NCBI GenBank assembly: GCA_016792805.1
Contig: JAEUHX010000047.1
Location: 153,353 to 217,352 of the forward strand
Length of the DNA: 64,000 nt
Direction: 5' to 3'
Origin: Planctomycetota bacterium
GTDB taxonomy: Bacteria; Planctomycetota; UBA1135; JACQFD01
In this document: piece after piece, positions 8,605 through 17,957 of the stretch
Layout: the number at the start of each line of letters is the position of its first letter
Numbering within the stretch: the stretch's first letter is position 1
Made by a program: the position numbers and the translations under genes
The notes under the pieces: model-generated
Database searches by the model: none
What the model saw: the letters and a program-made list of their open reading frames with translations, nothing else
What the model was told of the DNA's origin: nothing

Positions 8605-9332
8605 GCGCCCCCATCGATCCGCGTGTGCGCGTCACGCTCGCCGCCTGCGCCGTCGCCGCGGCTGCGCTCGCCGGCCGGACCGATCCGTCGCGCCACGCCA
8701 TTATGCTTTCCTTGGAAGCCACAATTGCCGTGGTGCTCGCCGTCTGTGAACGCCTCGATGGCCGGCGCTTGGCCCGCGCGCTCGCGTTCGGTGCACCGCC
8801 GATTGTTGCATTCGCAGCGCTGGCACTGACCCGTCCCGGGACGCCGATATTGGAGCTTCCCGGCGGAGTCACCGTCACGCGCGAGGGGCTCGCGGCGGCC
8901 GCGGGCTCGGCCATCGCCGCCTCAAGCGCGCTCCTGGCCATCGCCCTCGTGGCGGCGACCACCGCGGCGCGCGACGTGGAGCGCGCACTGCTCGCACTTG
9001 CGGTCCCCGCCCGGGCGGTCGCAGCCGGCTCACTCCTCTTGCAACAATTATCCCTCCTCGGCGACGAGGCGCGGCGCACGCATCGCGCCGCTGCGGTCCG
9101 CGGCGCGCCGACGAAGGGCCCCATGGCGTTCCTCGTGTCGCGCGGCCGGCTTTTGTCACTTTTTGAGAGTTCACTTCTTCGCGGCGTCGCGCTCGATCGC
9201 GCTCTCGCGGCGCGGGGATTTTCCGGCCGGCTGCCGCGCGCACCGCTGCCGCCGCTGGCGATGCGCGACCGCGTGCTCGCCGCCGCGGGCGTGCTCGCAG
9301 CCGCGGCGCTGACGTTCGCCCCCACGCGATGA
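8601..9332 (+). CDS. cbiQ: CbiQ-like ECF transporter transmembrane (T) subunit
   Basis: 243 aa from GTG 8601, chosen because it overlaps the cbiM stop as GTGA; an ATG at 8574 would add nine residues. The N-terminus has DPRVRVTLA, as in CbiQ (DPR.K), followed by several TM segments, and a cytoplasmic helix with ARDVERALLALAVPA that corresponds to the coupling helix contacting the ATPase. ALAARGFSGRLP matches the Ala-Arg-Gly region of CbiQ/EcfT. It connects CbiM to CbiO. Confidence 0.88.
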   Translation: MSAPIDPRVRVTLAACAVAAAALAGRTDPSRHAIMLSLEATIAVVLAVCERLDGRRLARALAFGAPPIVAFAALALTRPGTPILELPGGVTVTREGLAAAAGSAIAASSALLAIALVAATTAARDVERALLALAVPARAVAAGSLLLQQLSLLGDEARRTHRAAAVRGAPTKGPMAFLVSRGRLLSLFESSLLRGVALDRALAARGFSGRLPRAPLPPLAMRDRVLAAAGVLAAAALTFAPTR

Positions 9333-10096
9333 GCGCACCGAGTTCGAACCCTCTGCTGCGCTTCGAGAACGTCGAGGCAACCCACGCCGACGGCACGGCG
9401 GCGCTCCGCGGTGTTTCCTTCGAGCTCGCCGCGGGAGAGCGCGTGGCGCTCCTCGGGGGCAACGGCGCCGGAAAGTCTTCTGTATTCTTAGCGCTCGGCG
9501 GATTTTTGCCTTTTCGCGGATCGATTTGCGCGTTCGGACGCGAACTCACGGATCAAAGCTCCGCCGAGATTCGCCGCCGCATCGGATTCGTCTTCGAGTC
9601 CTCCGATGATCAATTATTACTCGATACATTGGAGGAAGATGTTGCATTTGCTCCGCGCTGCGCGGGCATCGGCGAGGCGGAGGTCGCCGAGCGCACGGCG
9701 CGCGCGCTCGACGCCGTCGGGCTGCGCGGGTACGAGCGGCGCAATCCTCGGCGGCTCTCCTTCGGCGAACGGCGGCTCGCCGCGCTCGCAGGCGCCTTTG
9801 CGCAGCGCCCCGAGCTGCTGGTGCTTGACGAACCCACGGCCAATCTCGATGCCCGCGCCCGGCGCCGAGTTGTCGATGCGCTGCTTCAATTCCGCGGTGC
9901 GCTGCTCCTCCTGACGCACGACCTCGCTGCAGCCTCGGCGCTCACGGAGCGCGCCCTCGTCCTCTCGGAGGGGCGACTCGTGCTCTCGGGACCGACCGAC
10001 TCGGTGCTTTGGGACACGCGTGCGCATTCCGCGCTTGGGCTCGAAACAGACGACCTGCTTGCGCTTCGAAGGCCGGCGTCGCGCCGCTCGCCATGA
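9329..10096 (+). CDS. cbiO: CbiO-like ECF transporter ATPase with atypical Q-loop and signature
   Basis: 255 aa, ATG overlapping the cbiQ stop (ATGA). The Walker A motif is GGNGAGKS (43-50), Walker B is LLVLDE (163-168), and the H-loop is LTHD. Two key positions differ from the family: the Q-loop residue is Glu90 (VFESSDDQL where FQ..DDQL is usual) and the signature is LSFGE (143-147) rather than LSGGQ. The conserved DDQL and DVAF segments confirm ECF-type origin. It supplies energy for metal uptake by CbiMQ. Confidence 0.9.
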   Translation: MSAPSSNPLLRFENVEATHADGTAALRGVSFELAAGERVALLGGNGAGKSSVFLALGGFLPFRGSICAFGRELTDQSSAEIRRRIGFVFESSDDQLLLDTLEEDVAFAPRCAGIGEAEVAERTARALDAVGLRGYERRNPRRLSFGERRLAALAGAFAQRPELLVLDEPTANLDARARRRVVDALLQFRGALLLLTHDLAAASALTERALVLSEGRLVLSGPTDSVLWDTRAHSALGLETDDLLALRRPASRRSP

Positions 10097-10593
10097 GCGA
10101 TGCGCTCGCCATGGAAGGGGCAACAGCTGAGCGGGTCGCCGCCGGTGCCGCGCTCCCACGGGCGCTTCCCAGCGTCGCGCGGCGAAGACTGGGTTATCGA
10201 GTCGAGAGCGGCTCAGGATCGGCTGCCAGCAACCACGACTCGGCAAGGCCAAAGCATCCGGGCAGCGAGGCGACCGTGCCGACGCTCCGGCTAGGAGCCG
10301 TGGCATCGCGGTGCGCAGAAATCGAATCTCTTTGGGGTGCAGACGGAAGCGGCGCTGCGGACGTCGGTCGGTGCTGGTTACGGCTTCCACTTTGCCGCGA
10401 CCACCACAATTCGCTCGACACCTGCGCGCCCAGTCCCGTCCGCCGCGATCGGCGGTTCATGTTTCGATGCACTAGGGCCATGGAAAGCCACATTTCGAAA
10501 GCCGAGCCGGCCTCGCGAATCGCACCCCGTGATCCGCTGTGCCGGTGCTCAAGCTAGAGCGCACGACCCATTGCTCCGGACGCAGGAAAATCT
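10097..10593 (+). other. Stretch without a supported gene
   Basis: About 500 bases between cbiO and the EamA pair. A frame starting at ATG 10093 (overlapping the cbiO stop as ATGA) runs to 10557, but its product of 154 residues is Arg/Ser/Ala-rich with no recognisable domain. I see no tRNA, riboswitch or repeat here. Confidence 0.4.
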
Positions 10594-11562
10594 GTGCGGC
10601 CTACGACCGACGCCTCGAGCCATGCGACGAGCAGTGCCCACGACCTGGGCCGGTCGCAGTCGGCTGCCCGCGTCGCCATGGTACTGCAAACCCTCTTCTC
10701 CGGGGGAACCTACCTCTTCGTGAAATCGGCCGTCGGCGACCGCGCGGCCGCGGGGCCTCTCACCCCGCGCCAGCTCATGACGCTGCGCTTCGCCGCCACC
10801 CTCGCGCTGCTCCTCGGATTCGTGGTGATTCGCCCCCACAGCATCCGCGTGCCGTGGGCGCGCCTTGCCAAACTGGCGTTCCTCGGCGTGCTCGCCGTCC
10901 CTGTCAACGTCGGCCTTTTCTTCGAAGGGGCGCAGCGCGCCCCGACGGCCCACCCAGCCCTCTTCTACGCCCTCACGCCCGTCTTCGTATTTGTGATCGA
11001 GTGGGCGGGAGGCCGCACCGCCGCTTCCGCGCGCCGCGTGCTTGGTCTCATGCTGGCGCTTCTCGGCGCAGCGGTCGTGCTTTCGCGGGGCACTTGGGCG
11101 ACGTTCCTTCCAGGCGGCACCGACGGCGAGGAGATCTTCGGCGACTTTCTGTTACTTTCCGCGGCGGTGAGCTGGGCCTTCTACACAACGCTGTCGCGGC
11201 CTCTCGTTGCGGAACTCGGCGCGGTGCAAGTCATGGTGACGACGCTGTCGCTCGGCTCACTGATCTGGCTCCCCATCGGCATTCCGCTCTCGGCGCCGCT
11301 CGACCTCGGCTCGCTGCCGGCCAGCGCATGGATCTCCGTTGCCTATCTCGCGGTGCTCACGTCGGTCCTTAATTATTCGCTTTGGCTCTTCGCGCTGAAG
11401 CGGCTTGAGCCGACGCAGGTGGCTGTCTTCTCCAATCTCCAGCCCGCCATCACCGTGTTGTTTGTTTGGATGGTGCGCGGCGAAACGCCGACGCTCTCGT
11501 TTCTCGTCGGCACCGCTGCCGTTCTGGCCGGCGTGACCTTCGTGCAGCGCGCCAAGACGTGA
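10594..11562 (+). CDS. EamA/DMT family transporter
   Basis: 322 aa from GTG 10594; ATG 10678 would start just before the first TM segment (MVLQTLFSGGTYLFV) and is a good alternative. Two EamA halves of about five TM segments each are visible, with the repeat hallmark near FYALTPVFVFVIEW in the first half and VFSNLQPAITVLFVW in the second. DMT family members move small metabolites or amino acids; the substrate cannot be told. The stop overlaps the start of the next EamA gene. Confidence 0.88.
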   Translation: MRPTTDASSHATSSAHDLGRSQSAARVAMVLQTLFSGGTYLFVKSAVGDRAAAGPLTPRQLMTLRFAATLALLLGFVVIRPHSIRVPWARLAKLAFLGVLAVPVNVGLFFEGAQRAPTAHPALFYALTPVFVFVIEWAGGRTAASARRVLGLMLALLGAAVVLSRGTWATFLPGGTDGEEIFGDFLLLSAAVSWAFYTTLSRPLVAELGAVQVMVTTLSLGSLIWLPIGIPLSAPLDLGSLPASAWISVAYLAVLTSVLNYSLWLFALKRLEPTQVAVFSNLQPAITVLFVWMVRGETPTLSFLVGTAAVLAGVTFVQRAKT

Positions 11563-12488
11563 AGCTGTCGCCGCGATTCACGCTGCTCGTCTACGTCCTC
11601 GCCGTCGGCTGGGCCTCGCCTCTCTTTCGGTTGGCGAACGCGCCGCCGCTGCTGGCGGGCGGAGCGCGCATCGCGATCGCAACGCTGTTGCTGGCTCCCT
11701 TCTCGATGGGCGCATTGCGCCCCGCGTTCGCCGACCGCCGGTTGCTTGGAAAAGTACTCTTCGCGGGGCTGCTGTTGGCGGCGCACTTCGCGCTCTGGAT
11801 TCCTGCTTTGTCGTTGACCTCGATCGCGGCCTCGACGGTGCTGGTCTCGATGCAACCGCTCTTTTCGGCGGTGCTGGAGCGCCTCGCCTTTGGAGCGCGC
11901 GTGGCGCCCCGGGTGGCGCTCGGCGCCGGGGCTGCGCTGGCGGGCACAGGAGTGATCGCCGCTGGCGACCTCGGTCAGGGCGATTGGCTCTCGAGCCGGG
12001 CGCTCCTCGGCGACCTGCTCTCGCTGGCGGGCGCCGCGACGGCGGCGGCCTACTTCGTGCTCGGCCGCGGCGCCCGCAAGCAGATGCCGATCGGTGGCTA
12101 TTTATTGCTTGTGAATGCGACGGCGGCGGCCGCGCTCCTGGCGGCGAGCGCGGTGCGCGGCGAGCCCTGGTTCGCCGCGGGCCCGGGCCCCGCACCGGAC
12201 GGTTGGCAGGGGATCGACGGCTCCGCCTTTTGTTGGTTCCTGCTGCTGGCGGTGGTGCCTCAGCTTCTTGGCCATGGCATGGCGAACCTTACCGTGCGGC
12301 ATTACCCGGTTGTGGTCGTGAACGTGGCGGGCCTTGCCGAGCCGATACTTTCGTCGGCGCTCGTCTGGTGGATCTTTGGGGATTCGGTGCCGGCATCGGT
12401 TTGGATGGGCGCGCCGCTGGTGCTGGCCGGAATGGCGGCGGCACTCACGGCTCCGCAGCCCGCCGGCGACGCGGCGGGTGCCGAATAG
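11559..12488 (+). CDS. Second EamA/DMT family transporter
   Basis: 309 aa from GTG 11559, which overlaps the previous stop as GTGA; longer upstream starts lie inside the preceding gene. About ten TM segments in two EamA repeats: SLTSIAASTVLVSMQPLFSAVLE in the first half (with a short break) and VVVNVAGLAEPILSSALVWW in the second. It is coupled to, but strongly diverged from, its neighbour, so the two may handle different substrates or act together. Confidence 0.87.
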   Translation: MKLSPRFTLLVYVLAVGWASPLFRLANAPPLLAGGARIAIATLLLAPFSMGALRPAFADRRLLGKVLFAGLLLAAHFALWIPALSLTSIAASTVLVSMQPLFSAVLERLAFGARVAPRVALGAGAALAGTGVIAAGDLGQGDWLSSRALLGDLLSLAGAATAAAYFVLGRGARKQMPIGGYLLLVNATAAAALLAASAVRGEPWFAAGPGPAPDGWQGIDGSAFCWFLLLAVVPQLLGHGMANLTVRHYPVVVVNVAGLAEPILSSALVWWIFGDSVPASVWMGAPLVLAGMAAALTAPQPAGDAAGAE

Positions 12489-12581
12489 TGGTCGGCCCGT
12501 TACAGATCCACCACAGATAGGAAAAATTGACTTCGGCGGCGCGCGCGAGAATGTGCGCGCGTCTTCTTCCCCGCGCTCGCG

Positions 12582-15500
12582 ATGCCGAGCGGAGGAATCG
12601 CCTTGAGTCCGTCGCCGAATTCTCGTCCCTGGAGCATTCTCCAGGCGACGATCACTGCTGCGCTGCTTGCGCTCGTCGTTGTTCAAATCGCCCAACTCGG
12701 GAGCTCTCCGTCCGCCTCCGAGCGGCGGCTTTCGCCGCGTGTGACCGTCCTCGATCCCGCGTCGTTGGCGGGCGCGCCGGCCCACGGGAGCTATGCCGTT
12801 GAACTGCCCGACTCGGCGCCTGCGCGCGCCCAGCAGCCACAGTGGCGGCTCGCGCCGCCGCTTGCCGCGCACACGCGTTGGGATGGCGAGCGCCGGCTCT
12901 TGGTGGATCTGTTGGAAGCGCCGCGCGATGCAACGGCCTATGAGCTGGTGGCGAAGCTGCCTGGACAGGCCGCGAACGCAGGCGCCGGCATCCGCATCCC
13001 GCTGTTTACAAAACCGCTGCGGGTGCGCGAAGTGCTCTTCGATCAATCCTCGCCCGTGGGAAGTCCGGTGCTGCTGCTGGCGTTCGGCGCGCCGGTGCAT
13101 CGCGATGCGCTCGCCGCCGCGCTCCGCATTCACGCCGAGGATGGAGCCGCGATTCCCTATCAGGTGCGCGAGGCGGGCGGCATCGACGACGAGCCGGCAT
13201 TCCGAGTGCAACTTTCGGTGGCGCCGGGCGCCGCCGAGCCGCGCGCCGTTGAACTCTCGGTCCTTGGATCGCTTCGGAGCGCCGACGGCGTGGGCGCGCT
13301 GGCCGGGCCCGTGCGCCAGCGCGTGGAGCTTGGGCAGCCGCTGCGCTTGACCGGGGTGGAGGCGCGCCCCGGCCGCATCGAAATCACGTTCAATCAAGCC
13401 ACGGCGCTGCCACCGCGCGAACTCATCGAAGTCGAGCCGCCAGCGGCGGTGCAAATTGTGCGGAGCCGGCGGGGCATTCGGCTCCTCGGCGACCTTCCGG
13501 CGGGACGCACATTCCGAGTGACGCTGAAGCGCGGCTTTCCGGGCTCGGGACGCGCGCAGCTTCCCGCGGAGGACTCGCGCACGGTGCGGATTCCCGATGC
13601 AAAGCCCTCATTACAATTTACCCAAGAAGGGCAAGTCCTCTCGGCGAAGGCAATGCTCGACATCGAGCTTGGAATGGTGAACATTACTCGTTACGAGATC
13701 TCGGCTCGCAAGATCTATGAGAACAACGTGCTGGCGTTTCTCCGCGACGACGCGCGGGGGCGGCTCGAACTCGACGAGGTGGCGGCGCCGGCCGTGAAGC
13801 GGGTGCGTACCGTGGCGGCGCCGAGGAACGAGCGGGCAATCGAGCGCGTCGATCTCCGCGAGCTTCTCGGGCCGGAACCGCGCGGGGTGTTCCATCTCGC
13901 GGCGGCGGCGGTGCAGGGCGAGGCGCAGGACGAGCGAATTCTGCAGATCACAGATCTAGGCGTGACGGTTCGTGAGGGCGACGGCAAGGCGTGCGTGCGC
14001 GTCGAGAGCTTGGCGCTTGGAACGCCTGTGGCGGCGGCATCGGTCCGCGTCGTGTCGAGAACCTCACAGATTCTCGGCGAGGGAGCGACCGACAGCCGGG
14101 GGATCGCGCAAATTGCGTGGAACGGCTCGGGAGGCGATCGCAGCGCCGCGCTCGTAGAGGTGCGAACGCTCGATGACGCGGCGTGGGTCGATCTCTCGCG
14201 ATTCGCGATGGAACAGATCGATGATGCCGTCGCGGGTATTCCCTATGCGCGCGAGCGGGCCGAGGTTTTTTTAGCTTTCGACCGCGGGCTTGTTCGCCCT
14301 GGGGAGAGCCTGCGGGCCACCGTCGTCGCGCGCGATGGGCGCGGGCGCGCCCCGGGAGCCATCGATCTCGAGGCGACATGGCGCGGTGCAAAGGAAAAGT
14401 TACTTCGCAAAACGGCGCTCACTCTGGATGCCTACGGAGTCGCCGTGTGTGAGCTTTCCCTCGAGGCGGACGCGCCGGAGGGATATGTGCAGCTGGAGAT
14501 CGCTCGGCGCGGCGCACCGGAGGTGCTCGGCCGCGCGACGGCGCGGGTGGAATCGTTCGTGCCGTCCCGCATGGAGGCCTGGGTGAGCCCCGTCGAGTCG
14601 AGCGGTGGAGACGATGTGGCCGTTCGCGTGCGCGCGCGGTGGCTCGACGGCGCGCCGGCTGCGGGGTGCAGCGTGCGCGCGTTCGCGACGCTTTTGTGGG
14701 ATACCACGCCCCCGAAGGGATTTGATGCTTTCCGGTTCGTGCCGATCTCCTTGCCTCCCCCTCCGGGCGCGCAGCCATCGATCGCGTCGGCGCTCGACGC
14801 GCGCGGTGAGGCGGTGCTGCGCCTACCGGCGCTTTGGGGCTCCCGCAGGCTGCCGATGATTGCACAGATCACGGCGGAAGTGAGCGAGCCGGGCGGCCGG
14901 GCCATCACGGCGAGAGCCACTATTCCGTGGGCACCGCCGCTGCGGATCGGAATACGGGCGACGGCGCAGGGGGCGGAAATTGTCGCCATCGACCGCGCTG
15001 GAGCGCTGGCAGACGGTCCGCTTCGGGCTCAAGTTCGGCTCCTCGCCCATCGCGTGGTATGGAATCTCCTCCCGTCGAGAAATGGCCGTTTGCGCCATCA
15101 GCGGGAAGAGCAGATGGATGCTCTGGACGCGGCTGAGGCCAATCTCGCTGGAGGAAGAGCGTCTGTAAGCTTTCCTTCGTTCGCGATTCGCGATGGACAG
15201 GACAGCTATGTTCTGTCTGCACAGATCGGCGAGACCTGCGCACAGGCAGAGTTCGCGGTCCGTGAAGCTGCGTCGCCGCGAGCGCACCTGCGTGGCCCCG
15301 CACGGCCGATTCGCCCGGGGGGCACTGCGATCTGTGAACTGATGGCACCTCGGGACGGATCAGCCCTGATGACGCTCGAAGGATCGACGCTCCATGCGGC
15401 ATGGACTGTTGCGGTGAGGGCCGGCCGCAACGAGATCCCGGTGCCGATCCCCGAGGATGCCACAGATCCAAATTTGTATGCGGTGGCAAGCTGTTCAGCC

Positions 15501-17957
15501 CCCCAGGCCTCCGCGCCGAAGGAGCCCGCGCGCCAGCTCGCGATTGCGTCGATTCCCCTCGACCATTCGCAGCGCAGGCTGACGCCGAAGATCACAGTTC
15601 CTGGGCGTCTGGAACCGGGTGGCACCGTTCGGATCTCGCTCGATGCGCCGGGCGCCCGACGGGCGGTCGTGACGCTCGTCGATGAGGCGGTCGCGCGCCG
15701 CGCGGGCGACCGAATCCCCGACCCGGCGCGACGCTTCGCGGCCCATCGGCGTCTCGAGACCCGAGGGGCAGACACCGGTGTCGCACTGCTGAGCGGAGTG
15801 CGCTTCGACCCGAGCGTGCGCGTCGGCGGCGACGGCGGTGACGAGGAGGACGAGGACGGAGAGCGAGACACTTCGGCGGCCGAAGAGGGCACGACGTCCT
15901 TGGCGATCCGTCCCCTCGCTCTCGTCTTAAGTGAGATCTCGCTCGATGCCGATGGCCGTGGCGAGGCTGTTGCAACACTTCCCGAGGAGTTCGAAGGGCA
16001 AGCGCGCATTTGCTGCATCGCCGCCGGTCTCGAGGGCGTCGGATCGGCAAGCGCTTCGATCGCCGTGGCGGGGCGGCTCCAGGTCCGCGCGGCGCTGCCC
16101 CGATTCCTCGCTCCAGGAGATGTCGTAGAAAGCGATCTGTGGATCCGCAACTCCACAGAAGAGCCGCGCGTTCTTCAGGTTCAGCTCGCCTCCGAAGGAC
16201 TCGATCTGTTGGAACCCCGCGGAGCGTCGTTCTCCCTGGCGCTCGCACCGGGCGCTCACCATGTGGGGAAGATCCGGCTGCGGGCCCGCGCCGCCTCGGC
16301 AGGCGGCTCCCATGAAACGGTGCGTATCGAAGGGCGCGCGGTGGCGCCATTTCGTTGGGCGCGATTGGGAGCGTCGTTCGCGGCGCACGGACGTCCCTGG
16401 CCGGAGCGCTCCGAACTCGTGACCGAGCGCCGGCTCGAGATCGCCACCGTCGTGCGGGATCTGACTCTTCCTGCCCGCGTCGAAATCGGTGCAATCATCG
16501 AGAACAGATCCCAGCTGGAGCTTCCGGACGATCTCCTTTCTTCGGGCGGAAAGATCACTCTTCGGGTCGTCGATGGACCCGATGCTGCGCTTGCGCCGCT
16601 GGCCCGCTCGCTCGTGGAGTATCCCCATGGATGCGTCGAGCAGACCGCGTCGCGGGGATTTGCGATGCTTGCAGCGGGAGCGCTGCTCCAACGCTTGTCG
16701 GACGAATCTGCGACTCTCGACCTCGAGGGCGCGGTGCGCGCCGCCGTCGCACGCCTCCTCAGCATGCAGACGGCGGAGGGAAGCCTCGCCGCGTGGCCCG
16801 ATCTCAACACATCGGATTTATTCGGTTCGATCTATGGACTTGACTTTTTATTGTATGCGCGCTCCCGGGGACTGGAGGTGCCAGATCGGTCGCTTGCGCG
16901 CCTCGCGAGCGCCGTGGAGCGCGTCTTGGCGGCAGGCAATCCGCAGAGCACGGCGGCCGCGCGCTGTTACGCGGTGGAAGTCCTCGCCGCCACTCCTTTG
17001 GCGGTCGGCAGCTGGATCGAGGAACTCTCGGCACTGGGCCTTGGCCGCGAGGAGCGGCTTCGCCTCACGCTGGCGTGCGCCCGCGTGGGCAACCTGGCGC
17101 ATGCGCGCGTCGAGTTGGCGCGCGCGCTGGCGACTCCGGAGGAGAGTCGGCATGGAACGGCTTGGCTCCGATCTCCCGTTCGAACGTTGGCTCTGGAGCT
17201 CCGCGCGCGCCTGGCCGTGAACCCCGGCGACGCCGTGGCCGTGACGCTCCTGGAGAACCTCACAAAAATGGCTCTGCGTCCCGATCGATGGAGCACGCAG
17301 GAGCAAGCCAGCGCGCTGCGGGCGCTCTCCGATGGATTCTCCACCCGAGCGAGCAGCAACACCGGCGGAAATGTGGAAGTTCGGCTGGGAGATGAAAAAG
17401 TGACTATTTCACCCTCCCATCCCGCGACATTGCCGATCGAGGGCGCGCGGAGGATCGAGTTCACGACCGATCGCCCGAGCGTCGTGCTGGCCTCCGTGCG
17501 CGGACGGCGAAAGCCGATTGCCGGCGCCGCCCTCACCGAAGCCAACCCAATGCGGATCACGAGGCGCGTCGTCGATGTCGCCACCGCGCAGCCCCCCATG
17601 CGGCTCCAGCGGGGGTGCGTCTATGAAGTCGCCCTCGAGGTCGCCCCGGCGCCGGAGCAGCTGCTGGTCAGCGACCTTCTGCCCGCAGGTCTCGAGCTCG
17701 AGGTCGAACCGGAGTCGGCCGTGGCGCTGAGCGGAGCCCCACCATCGTCCGAGGGCGTCCTGAGGGTGGACCGGCGCGACGACCGTATCCTGATCTTCGG
17801 CGCCGCAAGCTCGGCGCCGAAACTCTCGATTCGTTACCGCGTGCGCGCCGTCTTTTCCGGCGAGTTCGCCGCTGGCGCGACCCACGCCCAGGCACTCTAT
17901 GATTCCCGCGTGGAGTCGCTCAGGGTGGAGGAGCCGCGCACAACGATTCTCCGGTAA
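12582..17957 (+). CDS. Bacterial alpha-2-macroglobulin family protein with thioester motif
   Basis: 1791 aa from ATG 12582 (TTG 12603 is an alternative), with an N-terminal hydrophobic segment ITAALLALVVVQIAQLG for export or anchoring. The middle carries MG-type beta domains. An acidic Gly/Glu/Asp loop around residues 1080-1100 (GGDGGDEEDEDGERD) corresponds in position to the bait region. The thioester motif is intact: YPHGCVEQ with Cys1351 and Gln1354, followed by an alpha/alpha toroid-like domain (thioester domain) and C-terminal MG domains. In known systems these trap attacking proteases in the periplasm, and the gene is paired with pbpC as here. Confidence 0.94.
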   Translation: MPSGGIALSPSPNSRPWSILQATITAALLALVVVQIAQLGSSPSASERRLSPRVTVLDPASLAGAPAHGSYAVELPDSAPARAQQPQWRLAPPLAAHTRWDGERRLLVDLLEAPRDATAYELVAKLPGQAANAGAGIRIPLFTKPLRVREVLFDQSSPVGSPVLLLAFGAPVHRDALAAALRIHAEDGAAIPYQVREAGGIDDEPAFRVQLSVAPGAAEPRAVELSVLGSLRSADGVGALAGPVRQRVELGQPLRLTGVEARPGRIEITFNQATALPPRELIEVEPPAAVQIVRSRRGIRLLGDLPAGRTFRVTLKRGFPGSGRAQLPAEDSRTVRIPDAKPSLQFTQEGQVLSAKAMLDIELGMVNITRYEISARKIYENNVLAFLRDDARGRLELDEVAAPAVKRVRTVAAPRNERAIERVDLRELLGPEPRGVFHLAAAAVQGEAQDERILQITDLGVTVREGDGKACVRVESLALGTPVAAASVRVVSRTSQILGEGATDSRGIAQIAWNGSGGDRSAALVEVRTLDDAAWVDLSRFAMEQIDDAVAGIPYARERAEVFLAFDRGLVRPGESLRATVVARDGRGRAPGAIDLEATWRGAKEKLLRKTALTLDAYGVAVCELSLEADAPEGYVQLEIARRGAPEVLGRATARVESFVPSRMEAWVSPVESSGGDDVAVRVRARWLDGAPAAGCSVRAFATLLWDTTPPKGFDAFRFVPISLPPPPGAQPSIASALDARGEAVLRLPALWGSRRLPMIAQITAEVSEPGGRAITARATIPWAPPLRIGIRATAQGAEIVAIDRAGALADGPLRAQVRLLAHRVVWNLLPSRNGRLRHQREEQMDALDAAEANLAGGRASVSFPSFAIRDGQDSYVLSAQIGETCAQAEFAVREAASPRAHLRGPARPIRPGGTAICELMAPRDGSALMTLEGSTLHAAWTVAVRAGRNEIPVPIPEDATDPNLYAVASCSAPQASAPKEPARQLAIASIPLDHSQRRLTPKITVPGRLEPGGTVRISLDAPGARRAVVTLVDEAVARRAGDRIPDPARRFAAHRRLETRGADTGVALLSGVRFDPSVRVGGDGGDEEDEDGERDTSAAEEGTTSLAIRPLALVLSEISLDADGRGEAVATLPEEFEGQARICCIAAGLEGVGSASASIAVAGRLQVRAALPRFLAPGDVVESDLWIRNSTEEPRVLQVQLASEGLDLLEPRGASFSLALAPGAHHVGKIRLRARAASAGGSHETVRIEGRAVAPFRWARLGASFAAHGRPWPERSELVTERRLEIATVVRDLTLPARVEIGAIIENRSQLELPDDLLSSGGKITLRVVDGPDAALAPLARSLVEYPHGCVEQTASRGFAMLAAGALLQRLSDESATLDLEGAVRAAVARLLSMQTAEGSLAAWPDLNTSDLFGSIYGLDFLLYARSRGLEVPDRSLARLASAVERVLAAGNPQSTAAARCYAVEVLAATPLAVGSWIEELSALGLGREERLRLTLACARVGNLAHARVELARALATPEESRHGTAWLRSPVRTLALELRARLAVNPGDAVAVTLLENLTKMALRPDRWSTQEQASALRALSDGFSTRASSNTGGNVEVRLGDEKVTISPSHPATLPIEGARRIEFTTDRPSVVLASVRGRRKPIAGAALTEANPMRITRRVVDVATAQPPMRLQRGCVYEVALEVAPAPEQLLVSDLLPAGLELEVEPESAVALSGAPPSSEGVLRVDRRDDRILIFGAASSAPKLSIRYRVRAVFSGEFAAGATHAQALYDSRVESLRVEEPRTTILR

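Noticed and set aside
10093..10557. 154-residue frame overlapping the cbiO stop as ATGA
   Set aside because: Composition is poor and no domain is visible; the overlap alone is not enough.
12527..12555. TTGACT as a -35 box upstream of the macroglobulin gene
   Set aside because: No acceptable -10 element lies 16-18 bases downstream.
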